Of a stretch of 64,000 nt of DNA, positions 11,133 through 53,715 are shown in pieces. The stretch is taken from assembly GCA_025642075.2 (NCBI GenBank), contig JAODUO010001099.1, forward strand, positions 42,501-106,500, given 5' to 3'. Numbering within the stretch: position 1 is the first letter of the stretch; every line of letters begins with the position of its first letter. The DNA is from Ridgeia piscesae. Its lineage: Eukaryota > Annelida > Polychaeta > Sabellida > Siboglinidae. The position numbers and the translations under genes are program-made. Under the pieces are notes generated by a model. That model worked only from the letters and a program-made list of their open reading frames with translations. It did not search any database and was not told where the DNA came from.

Positions 11133-11799
11133 TTATGAACACACATTTATATTTTCACTCCTATAGGACAGATAAAACAGTCTTAGAATAAGAGTCAAGA
11201 TGTGACCAACGCTCTACGCAGATCTTAAAAATTCCGAACACTCCACAAACACAATTATGTTCACCGACATCACTGGTGTGGTTTGCGATAAACCACACGA
11301 TATCCGACCCGAAACCCTGAACACATGCATACAACACATTACATTCATAACATACAACACACCTGCATATGTGTAATTGTAACACTACACATTATATTGC
11401 CAAGACAAATCGTGTCTCCTCGTTGAAAACCTGTTTCCATGAACATAAATTGACTTCATGTAAGCCACCCAAACAGTGTCCTCATGTAATAATGTATGCA
11501 ATATTCACTAGATGGCAGCACATCATTGTCTGACCATTCACTAGGTGGCACCACTCGAATTGGCACAAGAAAAGTCAAAGCAAATAGTTCAGGTTCAGCA
11601 CGTGTATGTGTATGGGTACCAAGTATGTTTGTCTGTCACACAGACAAACCAACAAAATATAATGGGTGGGGGGCAAGTCCCAAAGCACAAGTGGGAAATG
11701 GGAAATTAAAATCGTCTGTATGATGTGTTTACTCAGTTGCTGTTCTTGCCTAAATTATCCGGAATCCATGACAAAAATCTAAGTTCTTATATAACACAG

Positions 11800-12110
11800 T
11801 AACCAATCCTCCAGATTGCTCAAAACACTTTAAACTTCACTCTCTGGCAAATCTATTCAATCGAAAACCATCTTGGCTTCTCCGGAGAGCATCCAGCCAC
11901 GCAGCAATTAATGCGCATGAAATTCGTACAGAAATATCCACCAGTGTCTACAACCATGCAGCTGGGTGAAGTGGACCACTGTAGAGTGGAACATCTTACC
12001 CAAGGTGTGTTGATGTCAGCACACAGCTCAAACTTCTCTTACTCAAGAATCCAAAGTGCCAGTCATGTGTCACAACACGCAATAACCACTACTGCACGTG
12101 TGACATGATT
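11800..12110 (-). mobile_element. SINE family B copy, diverged, 3-prime part
   Basis: The reverse complement matches the minus-strand copy at 24175-24480 over scattered blocks: a stretch around CATTAATTGCTG, then GGATGCTCTCC with GATTGAATAG, then CTGCCAGRGAGTGA. The tRNA-like head is not clear in this copy. The family was recognised by comparing copies within this window. Confidence 0.6.
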
Positions 12111-12119
12111 CTGTAACAA

Positions 12120-14660
12120 TTCCCCTGCTTTGCTGTACATCAATTTAAAAAAACTGACAGTTCCAGCCGTAACCTGCACACATCTGCATACTGAACCTCC
12201 CTGATATATTACCTTAACAAAACAGGACACATTCACATTATTCGTAATGGTATTAATTGAATTCTGAAGTTGTGTTTGTGATGTTTATATAATCGTAATC
12301 ATTGGAGACTGGCTGTTGATGCTAACACCCTATAAAACAGATATGGATGTATGAGAAAATTATTTTAAAATACAGCTATATTCACCGAGGTCTGTTATTA
12401 GACAAAAATGCGGCTATTCCAGAGTACACATAAAAAGTATGAATTCCCAAGGTCAATTGCTCACCGAAGCCATATCACTTCAAAATAGCAGTTTTGTTGA
12501 TCAGATTCACTTTCACTTATAAAACGACCCATTACACTTTGGAAAAATAACAACAGTTTCCTATGCTGAATGCCATGGGTTTAACCCAGGATAGTTTTCA
12601 GATTTTCTTACAAATACTTCCACCTAGAACAAACCCGACACCTTTTAGTGGGCCCACTGTCTATAGCCATGTACACATTTACACAGCCGAGCTAACAGTG
12701 TCAGAGAAACTAACCAAGCTTTGAAATGGTCTACGAGGATTCAAAAGCAGATTTTCTCAATTGAGAAATCTGTTCTTTTACACTTGCTTCCTGACTTACA
12801 ATCTTAGAAAAATTATCCTATAATAGGAGAGTGAAAATTTATATTTTGTCGGTAGCTCTAGTGAGTAAATAAATTTACTTCCTACTTGGTGCTTTGTTAC
12901 ATGCGTCTGCTAAGACGCCTCACACCGGATTAGCCCGTGTCAGATTAACTACAAGAAAACCATGACTGATCACATTTAGTGGTTACACATCACACAAATT
13001 ATTCCATGATTGCTGTTTCTGTATAAAATGCATCCTGTCCAATATAAAAATCAATATGGTCCAAACCCCAGCTACCACCAATAAAGCATTTCAAAAGCAA
13101 TGTTTTCATTTCCAAACACACCACTAAATGTACCTGATTCGACGTCGGAAAATCTCCAGCGATGAGTCCACAGAATGTTTTCTGAAGTGATTATGATGAC
13201 ACACACACTGCAAATGCATTTGGTAAATATGTTGCTTATGCTCATCACAACTGTCATGATTTCCCACAAGATGATGATTAAGATAGCATTTCTTCGACAG
13301 TTACCTTGGGACAGGCAATTTCTTCTAGGAAATACTGATCTCTTATTATAAAAATGTACACAGCAGCGGCTGCATGCGATACTTTTGTAACAACAAACTG
13401 TAAATACTTCACCATATAAGACGTAAATATCTTCTCTCATCACGACCATAGGAAACTGTATTTGTCTTGAAATAGTTCTTCTTGTGTTACGTGTCACTTT
13501 TGAACATCAAGTAACACATCCTGGCACACTGTTACAGCCATGCCCTAAATCAAGTGCCCTAAACCCTTTTCCATCTGCCAAATCGACACATCTGAAGTTG
13601 GGTCTAAAACACCAAGCCTCCCAGTTCTGTACTGAGCACCCTGAAACATCCGATGCTCCCGTGTGTCCAACAGATTTGGCAACTTCGGCCTAATGTAATG
13701 ATATAAAACATAGGCGGATCAACCAACATATAGCAGTTACATAATTGCAGTCCTTCGCGGAAATACCTGTCAACCGTCTGTAATCCGTCATGGATATGAT
13801 GACTTCGGAAGGACTGGTCGAATGACTAGTGGTGGGAAAGTCATTCCCGCCGATTAAATTACACAGTCGTTGACTAAATGTTCAACATGGAGTGTTCCTG
13901 TCCTCTGTACAACAGCGGTATCAACTGCGTGATTTTCTAGTTGGGTACAATGTCAATCCTCTTGCGCTACGCTGTGTATCGCTTCCTGCAAGTGTTCTTT
14001 GTGCATTCACAGTGTCAAGCATACTCCTACTGACACAAACACCATGTCTGACCCAAACAGACATGTTTTGTTCGTTGATGAAAGTTATCACGAGGCAGAC
14101 ATGTGACTTGATAACAATGTTCTGTCACACGACAGGAATCATTCACATGATCAGGGCTGTCTTGACCTGTACAACCCTGCTGATTGCGCTAGCACCGAGT
14201 GAATGTCGTTCACTTCTGGCTGAGAAGTGCCGCAGTACATCTGAATAAGCCACTTCACCGGAAGAGCAGAAGTATGAACGACTTGTGTCCGTGTGTCTTG
14301 AGTCTAAATGACGTATCATGTCGTTTATAGTCTGCCACTGGCACCACTTCCATGACAGTCATACTAGTGTCACAAAGCAGTGGTACCAGGTGATAACATG
14401 TGACGTCTCTTTGTTATACTGGCACCATAATACAGAGGTACCAGACGATGATGATGTGACATGTCACTTTGCGATTCCGGTACCACATTCCAGTCCAGCA
14501 GTACCGTGCTGACATGCCATGTCATCTCATGAATCCAGTACCATGATCCTATGGTATGAACTGGTGGCATTAGATGCCACTCCAGCTCATAACGGAAGAC
14601 AATCCAGTCTGACACGTGAACAAATTCACGTCTCTTTGTTCACAATATGAACAAAGAACG
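12120..14660. other. Downstream flank of SPPL3, probably including its 3-prime UTR
   Basis: SPPL3 terminates at 14661 on the minus strand, so its 3-prime UTR should extend to lower coordinates. I found no convincing AATAAA on the minus strand close to the stop codon. At 14310-14600 there are imperfect repeats containing GGTACCA and GACATGTCA, both palindrome-rich. The open frames at 13072-13497 (minus) and 13892-14248 (plus) show no recognisable motif. Confidence 0.4.
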
Positions 14661-43467
<28,807 letters not shown>

Positions 43468-46400
43468 CTGAAACATGACAAACTTTGTCAGACCCTAGAG
43501 TAGACAACCATAGAATATGCCCCAAAACATAACATCATAGATCTTATCCTGGCAAAACAGGCCTTAAAACATAACAGACATTATCAGGCCCTGGAGGAGT
43601 AGGCCCTGAAATATAACAAATATAATCAGATTGAAGGTATCACCATAAATCAATCGCAATTAATTGAGTTACTGGGGTATTTTTAAGACAGACACTGCCA
43701 CGAATCATGCACATTTGTAGACATGGAACCTAGAGCGTATGAACTTGAATAGGGACCTTTTTGCGTATTAGTGAAAGTTCCTATTTTGTTATGAAATCGT
43801 TCGGACCAGATTTATGACTCCTTGGTAGCATGAAGCTTATCAGTGTACCTTGGTAATTACTTAGAAATCTCAAATAGTTATCAACTTTCCTATCAGTATG
43901 CCATGCGTGTATACACTACGTCTCAGAACATATCACCCATGATCAACCAAGCAATTTGAAACACAGTTGAAATTTGACACCGTTTTAGAAGCATAACAAA
44001 CTGATATGTCAGTGAAAGATGCAACTGGAGTTTTTAGAAGAAGCCAGAAGAGGGTTTTAGGAGGCATGGTGCTGTTGTTTTTTGGAGAGTTTTAACCCCC
44101 AAATATTTACCATGTTGCAACGGAACAATCAGGTTGGGACTATGAGACTGGCTTGACACCTGGATATGTGGAGACAATGTTTGCCCACAACAAATGAAGT
44201 GATACCTCTCGTAGCGGATTAAGAGGGGACAAAAGCTGTTTTCAGTGGTGAGAAAATCATAATCATGAGGACAATTCGACCGTGAAACATTGTTCACCTC
44301 TTTGTAAACAAGTAGTAGTACTAGTAGACAAGACCCAGGCATGTTGCTGTTGTGGCATTCACAATTGTTCAATGTTTGTAAGCAAAGTTGGCCTCGGAGC
44401 AGATCTCAAGATAAACTGCCATCAACGACATTCATAGTTTACCAATAACACAGACTGCGATCACAGATATGATCTTGTTCTTTCATACCATACGGGACAC
44501 ACCCTGATATACTCGATGAATACGGACAAGATCTAGGTTTAGATTTGAAACATAAACATTTGTTGCAGTAATGTAATAATAACGTTCCCTTATTATACAT
44601 CAATTCTAATTAATGAACGTGCACTAAAAAGGATTGTTTCAAGTTACCACTGTATAATGACGATGTCAGATATTTTAATGACATATTGGCTATAATAGTT
44701 CATAATTAACTGACCATATACCTGGGTAGTGATCATACTAATGGCAATGAGCCAGGTGATAAAACTATTTATGTATGTGTAACGCATCAATAGGCGATAT
44801 GAATAGCTATATCTTCAATTGCCCAAACACATGACACAGTTTATCAATATGTCGTGCACATTACAAAGAACTGAAATATAACCTTTCTTAGTAGGACGTT
44901 TTAACAATACATTCAGCAACATATGTATGATTTCTACTGCACTCTATAGAACACCTACGGCACCATATCAAATCGAAACTATTATTTTTATTACACGATG
45001 GAACAAAGTCTTAGGTAATGGTGTATTGTATTATCCCCTGTATATATGACAGGAATAGGTCATAGTGTAATGTTCTATACCACCACACAATGTAAAGCTA
45101 TGATGCAAGACCAAACATCATACACACAGACACATACACGCACGCAACCACAAGCGTAACTCAAAACTTCACCACAAAACATTTCTGACATCGATTATAC
45201 AACAAACGCTTTCTGCCACAGCAATAGAAAGATCAATCTTAATTTCAACATGCACACTGAACAAATTATGAAATATTATCGCAAATAAGCTGTTCTATAA
45301 AAAAATTGCCAGCTTCCTATCTTTCAGGGATTAACCAAAAATAGTCTATCACTTTATGGCTATATTTTGATGCTGAAAAACACAGTTCAGTGTTCCTTGG
45401 TGTGGAGACTTTATATCTAAATTATTAAGATGCATTGCAACTCGTAATGGAAAACAGGTGATTATTCTCAGGATAATGCAGCTGATTGATTCCTCGTGCA
45501 GGTGATGTGAGGAGGCTGTGAGATATTAATATTTCAAAATAATTAAAATGGATTTAGTGGCCACAGTATGAGTAAGACAAAAATATAATGCTACAGTTTG
45601 TGAATGAGTGAAGATCTGGATATATATATATATATACGAACACCAGACAGATATTTCCCACAAGCCGTATGGATTAAGGATTTTTTTATTGGACTACCAG
45701 GGGTAGGTATGTATAAAAGTTGATATTCAACAGTAAAAAATTTATTACAAATATGAATACATTTATATCATGAAAAAACATACAGCCTTTAAAAAGTAAA
45801 CCTGGTAAAAATGTGAGTAGTTATTAATTTATAACAAATATATATTTGACTAACCTTACTGACAAAAGCATGGTATTGGCAATGGAATTGTGCACAGAAT
45901 ATTTGGATTTACGTCACCTTACTGTTCATATATTAATGCAAAACTGAAACTAGAAGCACAAAACCATGAATTGCTAGGACTGACTTAATCAGCATCATAT
46001 AAATAGAGAATAAAACAGGAAAATCAATCAATTGTATTCATATTGCCAAAGGGTACAGTTTAACGAGATCTGCATGATACGTGATTACTCTAGGGAAAGG
46101 TTATGCCACCAAAATGTTTTCAGAGATGCAGATGCATGGACCAAGTCAATGACTACACAGCAAAGATCTGTTTTTAGATGTTTTTTGTCTTTGTTAATAT
46201 CATTCAAGAAACATAAAACTTGGTCTAAAAGCCTTTGTCTACAACATGCATTGTAACTGTCTCCTTAAACTGTGTTTTAGTGACCAATCTTGATTGTAAT
46301 AAAGCGATTGATCACTTCCAGTAAAACATTAATTGGAGAGTATCTGTTTTTACTACAAGATCGCGTTACGTAGTACATTTTATACATACTCTAACACACT

Positions 46401-47980
46401 GAAGTGTCCAAATGTGTTTTTATAAAGCAAAAAGAATGCGTGTTAACTCAACAGTTCTATGTTTGCAATAATTGTCAAGCCACCACTCAAATCTCTGTAT
46501 AGCAAGCTCGAAACATTCTAAGAAAGATCATGTAACCCAAAAGGGGAGGCACAATGACACATCATGTGTCACTATTCACGTGACAACACATATCCACCTC
46601 ACTAGTAATCAGATTGAAATTTTAAAATGGTGCTCTTACGCGTTAATAATCTGCTTTCCCATACAACACTTAAATTTCAACAACCAAAACTATTTCATTC
46701 ACACTGATGTATGTCATATCAGATATCATTTGTTAGGTGCATGAAATTATTTTACGATGACAAAATGAACGGACACTGTTTCAAGATGGCCTCCAATGAC
46801 AAGCAGCTCTTTGGAATAAAGTGGCAACTGTGCCACTGTCCTGCAGCCCTGGACATCCATTTGGTTTCATGGAAGTGTTCCTGCCTCCTCTAATAGTGAT
46901 ATGTGTGCCAGGAGACAGATAACTGAGCCACGCTGGTGGAGATCTATTGCAAATTGAGACCAGCAGATCTGTTCCATTTGTGTGGGCAATTATTCTGTTT
47001 GTCGCTTGGAGGCTCCAGTCACGGGCTGTGCATGGCTCGCCTAGAATGTCCCAGTGACACAAAATTGTCACCAGACAAGATGTGTTGTTCTTCACAAACA
47101 TGTCACATCTCAAGTTTTCCCTGAGTGCCATAATGCCTACTCCCATTCTGACAGCGTAAATGTTCAAATACATATATCAACATCTGAGTTAGTCCACTTT
47201 ACCATTTAATCCAATCATTTCTATACACTCCTTATTTTATGAATATATCTGCTATTTGAACTGAGCAATGCGTGATCATAATTTTGAAATGAAAAAATTA
47301 AACTGAAATATAACATGGCAATTTTATGATAAAACATGTATCTGATCCCAACCAACTCTCAATTACACTTGTAGTGTACATAGTGTTCTCTTAGCTGCAA
47401 TAACCACTCCTTCATCACGCATCACACACAGCATTTATGGGAGTCAGGCTTACAAAACACAGCCAGGAGATAAATGCGTAATAAGAATGTGTTTTCACAC
47501 CTCTTCTGTCAAGATTACGTGTCCCTGTGGCTGAACTCAAGTAACAGTAGCTCCAGTTACACAGTGTAACTGGTGAACCTGTTACTCTGTCACTCTGGCT
47601 TCTTTGTTGGCAGGAAAGACTTTTAAAAGTTTAAGCAGTGAACCATCACAGTTACAGCAAGGATGCCAACTCCTAGGTTTATTTTTTAATTTACTATTAC
47701 ATTCTTATGACTACAACATGCCTGTTGATGGTTTACTGCCTGCCAATTAGTGTTTAGTTACTTATTAAACTCGGAACAATATATAATTGTTCCAAACATA
47801 AGATTGACTTCCAATAATGCTGAGGCAAGCAGAGTTAACCACAATACCCTTTGATGTTTAACTTTCCAACGTCTAGACAGTAGATTCCTGTTACATACAA
47901 ATTACTGCTGGGTAAATTCTAGTCAGAGGAGCTGGCCCCCTTCTCTATAGGAGTGTTCTTGGACCAGCATGTCATCCAGT
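43468..47980. other. SPPL3 intron 1 or upstream flank, no gene seen
   Basis: AT-rich DNA. A minus-strand open frame of 130 codons at 46781-47173 is intact but carries no motif I recognise. No match to an SPPL3 first exon (ATG-GCN-GAR start next to a donor) was found. Confidence 0.4.
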
Positions 47981-47984
47981 CCTT

Positions 47985-48070
47985 AAACCCACTCACAGCA
48001 CTTCGCACTTTATTCCCTGGCAGATTTTGAGTTGAGCACTATCTTGACTTTTGTGGGAAGTTTCAGCCAC
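47985..48070 (-). mobile_element. SINE family B fragment
   Basis: CACTTTATTCCCTGGCAGAT resembles the family B 3-prime segment (reverse complement CTGCCAGGGAGTGA). It is short and diverged. Confidence 0.4.
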
Positions 48071-48150
48071 AGTGCACTTACTGCACATATTATTATACAC
48101 CAATAACCAAGCCAGGTGATTCTTCATACATGTGAGTAACCCGGGGCAAC

Positions 48151-48151
<1 letters not shown>

Positions 48152-48194
<43 letters not shown>

Positions 48195-48333
48195 ATATAT
48201 ATATGTATATTATATATATATATATTATATATATTATATATATATAATATATATATTATATATGTATATATATATATATATATATACATAATACATACAT
48301 ACATACATACTATACATATACATACATACTACA

Positions 48334-48366
<33 letters not shown>

Positions 48367-48375
48367 GTATATATA
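48152..48375. repeat. (TA)n then (CATA)n microsatellite
   Basis: TA alternation followed by about fifteen ATAC units. Confidence 0.97.
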
Positions 48376-48540
48376 AATGGCAGCCAGATGATCCAAACCA
48401 GGAATTTGAGAGTCCAACATTCTATTATCTTGTTGTTTTCTTATTTATAATGTTATGTATGTTTATGCTATGTTACTCTGGACCTGTTGGATTGGAAATA
48501 AATAAATACAATAAAGAGTAAGCAAATTGTTGTTGCTATC

Positions 48541-48690
48541 TGGTCAGGTTTGCTATCTATGCCAGCAGAAGTAACAAGACCACACAGGGTGCAAATGTAC
48601 ACATGTTGTGGAGGATTTTGATGTCTAAATTCCCAGTACATCTCGTAATAGAATATGCTCAAATTCCCAGTAATAGACCTTGGGCTGGGT
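48541..48690 (+). mobile_element. SINE family A copy, diverged
   Basis: CTATGCCAGCAGAAGTAACA and ACCACACAGGGTGCAAATGT correspond to the family A body blocks in the same order as at 35150-35200. The head is absent. Confidence 0.6.
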
Positions 48691-51600
48691 GTGAGCTAAT
48701 GTAAACAAACTAGAGACATTACTTGATTAAACTACCGAATTAGCTACACTTTGATCCTGGAACTAATGCTATTAATTAGAACGAATGTTATTAATTTGTC
48801 ACATAGCCTGGAAATGTCAGAGGCTTGACATTAGATTGTATTCACTGGTTTTATGGAAGGTCCTCCCTCTCTGTCATTGTGATAGCAGAACAGTGATGAA
48901 GGCGCTTTGAGGACTTTACATATTTAAAAGTAAACCCGTGGTTTATTTGGCATGCATTCTGTCATACATGATCAATAAAAGGAGAAATTTGTAAATGATT
49001 ATGATAAAGATTTCAAGTGTGTAAATGTGATGAGGTGCATGGTATCTAGAAGACAAGACAGGAGGAGAGAAAAACCTGCACACTAGACAGGGCGAAGAGG
49101 CAGGTAAGTGGTGTCATACTGCCAGAGAAGCAAAGCATGGACAGTTCAATTCAGAAAGAACACTGTGGGCTCTGGGCAGCTGTTGAAACAATTAAGTGAG
49201 TTTGACATTTTTATATTCAAATACATTAAACGTACGATTATCAGTTCAAAATTGCTATCTACTGCAATGCCTCTACGTGAAACCATTTACATCTGTTACA
49301 TGTAACAGGAACAGTCTTTAAAAAAAACAGGCTTTTTGCCACAGATGTTTCTGCGATGAATGATAACTGTCACTGGAGTTACAACTCCATTATCTCAAGA
49401 TAGATGACTACGAATAAATGGAAAAACATTATTTGTTTGCTGGTTGATACATGTTGTTACCCCCACCCACCATTGTCATGGTAACAGGTGCTGACATTAG
49501 TATGAAATAGAATCTTTTTGCAATTTTCAGTGAATGTTATGACAAACATAAGCCCAGTAGCTGAATACATGTCATTCTTGTTATTCTCCTGTACGACGGC
49601 CACAGGCTTGTGGAGACAAGAAACCACTGCGGATGATCTCATACATAAATCATCTCCAGTAAGGTCCAACCTGTGATCTTTGGGCAGATGAAATATAATC
49701 AATGTTGGTTGGCAATGCTGGCTGAGCTGGGTCTTTGCCCTTTCAAATGTTGGCACTAAGATATGAGCTACACACAGACAAACAGTCACCAAGTAGAGCC
49801 GTCATTCCGTCTAAACCATGTCTCGGTATCTGTAGAAATGCGAGGCAACTCTCAGGACAATTCAAGTGCTTAACTCACAATACCAATATACAACTGCTTT
49901 CAGTGACCTACATTTTCTGCATGATCTACGACAAAAATAAACAATTAATATCAAAAGCGTATTATAGGACATGAAAAACAAGAAAAAGCCATGCAAAAGC
50001 ACCCTATAAAAATCCCTGAAAACCCATAGAAACAGCTCACCCTGTGTGAAGTATGAACACAATCAGAAATTACATAATGGAATCAAATTAGACATCAGTC
50101 TGGTGTAAAATCACCCTGTATTCAAATCAGTTTTTGAGTCATACATGTCTCCCTACAATGCCACTACTGTGCACAATTTTCGAATGAAACAATGTGTCTT
50201 TATTTTCCAGGACTTTTTCCTGCCTAAAACTGTTACTGTTTGTGACCTAATGAATATCAGTGTCACCTGCTGGTGACAACAGCGAATGTCAAATGTGCAA
50301 CTGGGGTGTCCTGTGTTAACTACATTGTCATTAATACATTATCCACCTGCCTCCATCTTAAGGGTTTTCATCAGGTCCAATCTGAGACAACCAGCTGCAG
50401 GATAATATGAGTAGGGGTATTGATTGGCGGCTGTCAATCATTTGGGTAGTAGAGCTTGTCCCTTAGTCAAATGTACCTGGTTATGCCATTATATATAGTT
50501 TTTAATAATATACATTGAATCGTTTGATTGAACATTGATTGTACAGCGCATTGGACATATTATCGATATTGCACTGTCTAAATATTAAATATTATCATTC
50601 TTCTTATTAGTAATATTCATATTTACCCTATTAATTGTCTTGACTCTATCGTTCACCACGTTTTTGCAACAGCTGTGTCCTTCTAAGCCCACCTTTGCAC
50701 TTGTCTCCATTACTGTTATTTAATTTATACCAATACCGCACTAGATTCAACACTCAATAATGACAAAATATTATATCAAAATGTCCTGTTTACCAAACAT
50801 TTATTTTAATAAAAACAACAAAAACATTCTGTAATTTTTAATACCAAACATAAAAGTAAACGGGGACGACCACAATGTGCTGGGCAGATGACATCAAGGC
50901 CATAACCAGGACGTCTCTAGGTTCATGATATCTGAAGGAAAATTATCATGAATATCACAATGAGCTAGCCTCGACTCAATGCCACACGGTGCACACAAAA
51001 CACAATTATTTTTAGTTGAATGCATACCGAGTTAGTTCAGAGTGTGCAATGTATCCCACATGCTACACAAGGCTCACTAACTTGTCTCAGTGGATACTAT
51101 TATGAATATAAAACATTATAATAAATTTTACACCAGAAGTTAAATTGTCTGGAAGTAACACTTTCATATTATCTCATTGAAATCATTGTTAAATTATTCA
51201 TAGTCGAGGGTTAAATAATTTTCCATAGAACAGTCGCATGACGGTATGAGCGATTGCACATAAAAACAAACACAAAAACAACATTGCGCATAACTAATAG
51301 TTCATGGCAGAGATTAATTTACCTAACCTACCAACGCCTAGATGATGATCTACTGAACTGTTTTCTTTTTCTCACAAGATCAAATGACATGATGACAATA
51401 GCTCATCATGGTGATCAAAGTGTCAAAATTGCTTACACAGCTGCACTAAACTGCAATTATTGCATGATAAAATGTCACCGATTATTTTGTTTTCAATTTA
51501 AGCTAATGCATATGTACAAAAACACAACATTAAACTGAGTATCACTGGCTTAATTTTGGTTTTTATGCAGCTAATTAAAAAGGTGGAAATTTAAAAAATT

Positions 51601-51977
51601 GGGAATAAGTTCATTATTAAAGGAAGTGTTACATTTGTAGTGGCTGCAGACTTATGGGGGGGGGGGTAATAACAAGCCTTGGGGGAATCTTGTACACATT
51701 TATTAATTGATCTGGCCTATGTTGTTAACCAAATTGTCCTGACCCAAAGATGGTGTGCTGTGTCAATCAGAGACAATCAAATGTCACTGTCTTCACAGCT
51801 CACTCATTAACTAGTTGTTCAAGCAGCCACAGGCAGGAAATGTCAGGTCTATCAGGAACAACAATGTCATTTGACAGGATATAAAAATATCAGCTTGCGT
51901 CACGAACCACACGTGAAGACAACCAGACCCAGGGACAGATTGAGTTTCAGAGAATTCATCAAATGAGTGAAAGAAAC
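48691..51977. other. No gene seen
   Basis: AT-rich. A GCGCTTTGAGG-type segment near 48900 resembles SINE/LINE tails. The open frames here show no motif. Confidence 0.4.
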
Positions 51978-52331
51978 GGCGTGGGGTGGTGGGGGTGTAA
52001 CGGCGTGGGGTGGTGGGGGTGTAACGGCGTGGGGTGGTGGGGGTGTAACGGCGTGGGGTGGTGGGGGTGTAACGGCGTGGGGTGATGGGGGTGTAATGGC
52101 GTGGGGTGGTGGGGTGTAACGGCGTGGGGTGGTGGGGTGTAACGGCATGGGGTGGTGGGGGTGTAATGGCGGGTGGTGGGGTGTAACGGCGTGGGGTGGT
52201 TGGGGTGTAACGGCATGGGGTGGTGGGGGTGTAAGGCGTGGGGTGGTGGGGGTGTAACGGCATGGGGTGGTGGGGTGTAACGGCATGGGGTGGTGGGGGT
52301 GTAACGGCGTGGGGTGGTGGGGGTGTAACGG
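51978..52331. repeat. G-rich 22-24 bp minisatellite, about 15 copies
   Basis: The plus-strand unit is GGCGTGGGGTGGTGGGGG plus TGTAAC, with 1-2 bp length variants and CG/CA changes. Each unit supplies G4 and G4-5 runs, so the plus strand meets the G-quadruplex pattern many times. The Pro/His-rich minus frames are artefacts. Confidence 0.97.
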
Positions 52332-52654
52332 CTACTGCTCAACCAATCATGACAGAAAACACGTCAAGTTGCAAACTCAGCCTCATTTATTTTGACTGTG
52401 ATTGTACAACACAATCAACACACAGATAAGTGAAAAAACTAATGGTCATGGAACAGGGATTTATCAGGACCAAATTATTGCCAGTCATACATGTTTTGGT
52501 GCACATGTGGATGTCAACTGTTAAGCCTGTTTACAAACTATTAAATGTGTTTGATGACCGGAAATGGACTACAAACACACATGTGACACCATTTACACTC
52601 ACTTTTGAGGCATAACTGACAATATCTATGGTTTTGAGAAAAAAAATTTTGCAC

Positions 52655-52760
52655 CTTCATTTGTTTACCCATCCACCACCAATCTACCCATATTTATACC
52701 CGTCCACAATGGTTTTTACCCATCCAAATGACAGGTGCATTGATCTCTGCATAAAACTAT
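52655..52760 (-). mobile_element. Dispersed repeat family C, copy 2
   Basis: ACCCGTCCACAATGG and TTTTTACCCATCCAAATGAC are the reverse complement of the block at 38990-39085, followed by a shared ATAAARCYATGYCATG segment. Confidence 0.55.
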
Positions 52761-53599
52761 GTCATGGAAACTCCCACTAAGACACTGAATATGTCGCTAA
52801 CATGGGCGCCACTTCTGTAATATTAAACAAAATGCACATAACTCAACAAGCTGCATGGATTAAAAGTATATCGCACAAAAAGCACATCATGTTTAGTGAA
52901 CTGATAAATGAACAGAACTACTTATATATTAATTGCATTGACACTGAACTGTGTCTAACAATAAAACAGACTGACATATAATTAGGCACTGATAAAAAAT
53001 TGATGGGATTATAAGAGGAAATCACTTATTTGTCCATTTGACGTCTGGAGCATATGGCTCTAAATGGCAACCTTGTTAAATCCTGCTGGCCACGATAGAT
53101 TATTTATAATTTAATAACAATCCAACAGGCTGATCCATCCATAAATTTATATTGCCTCGAGTCAGTACCATTTTTCTTATCTGAAGACAAGTAGCAAAAC
53201 TGGTCTTCAGAAAGCGTAATATATATTGTTGATGATGCTTTAAAAATGTGTGTCACATGTGTGTACATGCAAAACACTATGCATGGACTATGATGTGTCT
53301 AATGTATATGCACAATGTATATAGTTTGGATTCATACATGCTTATCCATGCTTATTACAAAGACATACTTATACTAATTTATATTGTAATTGGTTCAAGA
53401 ATCTCAGATATCACAAGAAACAGTGACAAACTGCATACTTGATATATTCATTGTATTAGTACAGTCTTGGTGATATCTAACAATATGTGTAATTTTACTT
53501 TGATAATTCTCCTCTTGTATTGTGTTGTAATACTACAAACGTGTATTGTATATCTATAGTAATGATGGTTATTTTTAATGATGATGGTGTCACTGGAAG

Positions 53600-53715
53600 A
53601 CGGCTCTTAGCCAAGTGACAGCCATGCAGTGCAACATGCTGACAATTTATTATTATGCTTATGTTTGTACTTGTACATGCTGCGTTGCGAATAAAGTTAC
53701 TCTTACTCTTACTAG
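53600..53715 (+). mobile_element. Probable LINE/SINE 3-prime tail
   Basis: GTACATGCTGCGTTGCGAAT is followed by AAAGTTACTCTTACTCTTAC, a short-repeat tail typical of non-LTR elements that end in tandem microsatellite units. Confidence 0.4.

Noticed and set aside
13892..14248. 118-codon plus-strand open frame
   Set aside because: It lies antisense in the likely SPPL3 3-prime region. Its composition is not convincing and no motif is seen.
46781..47173. 130-codon minus-strand open frame
   Set aside because: Intact, but no recognisable motif, splice context or repeat relation. Kept only as a note.
51811..52342. Pro/Thr/His-rich minus-strand open frames
   Set aside because: Translation of the G-rich minisatellite in three frames.
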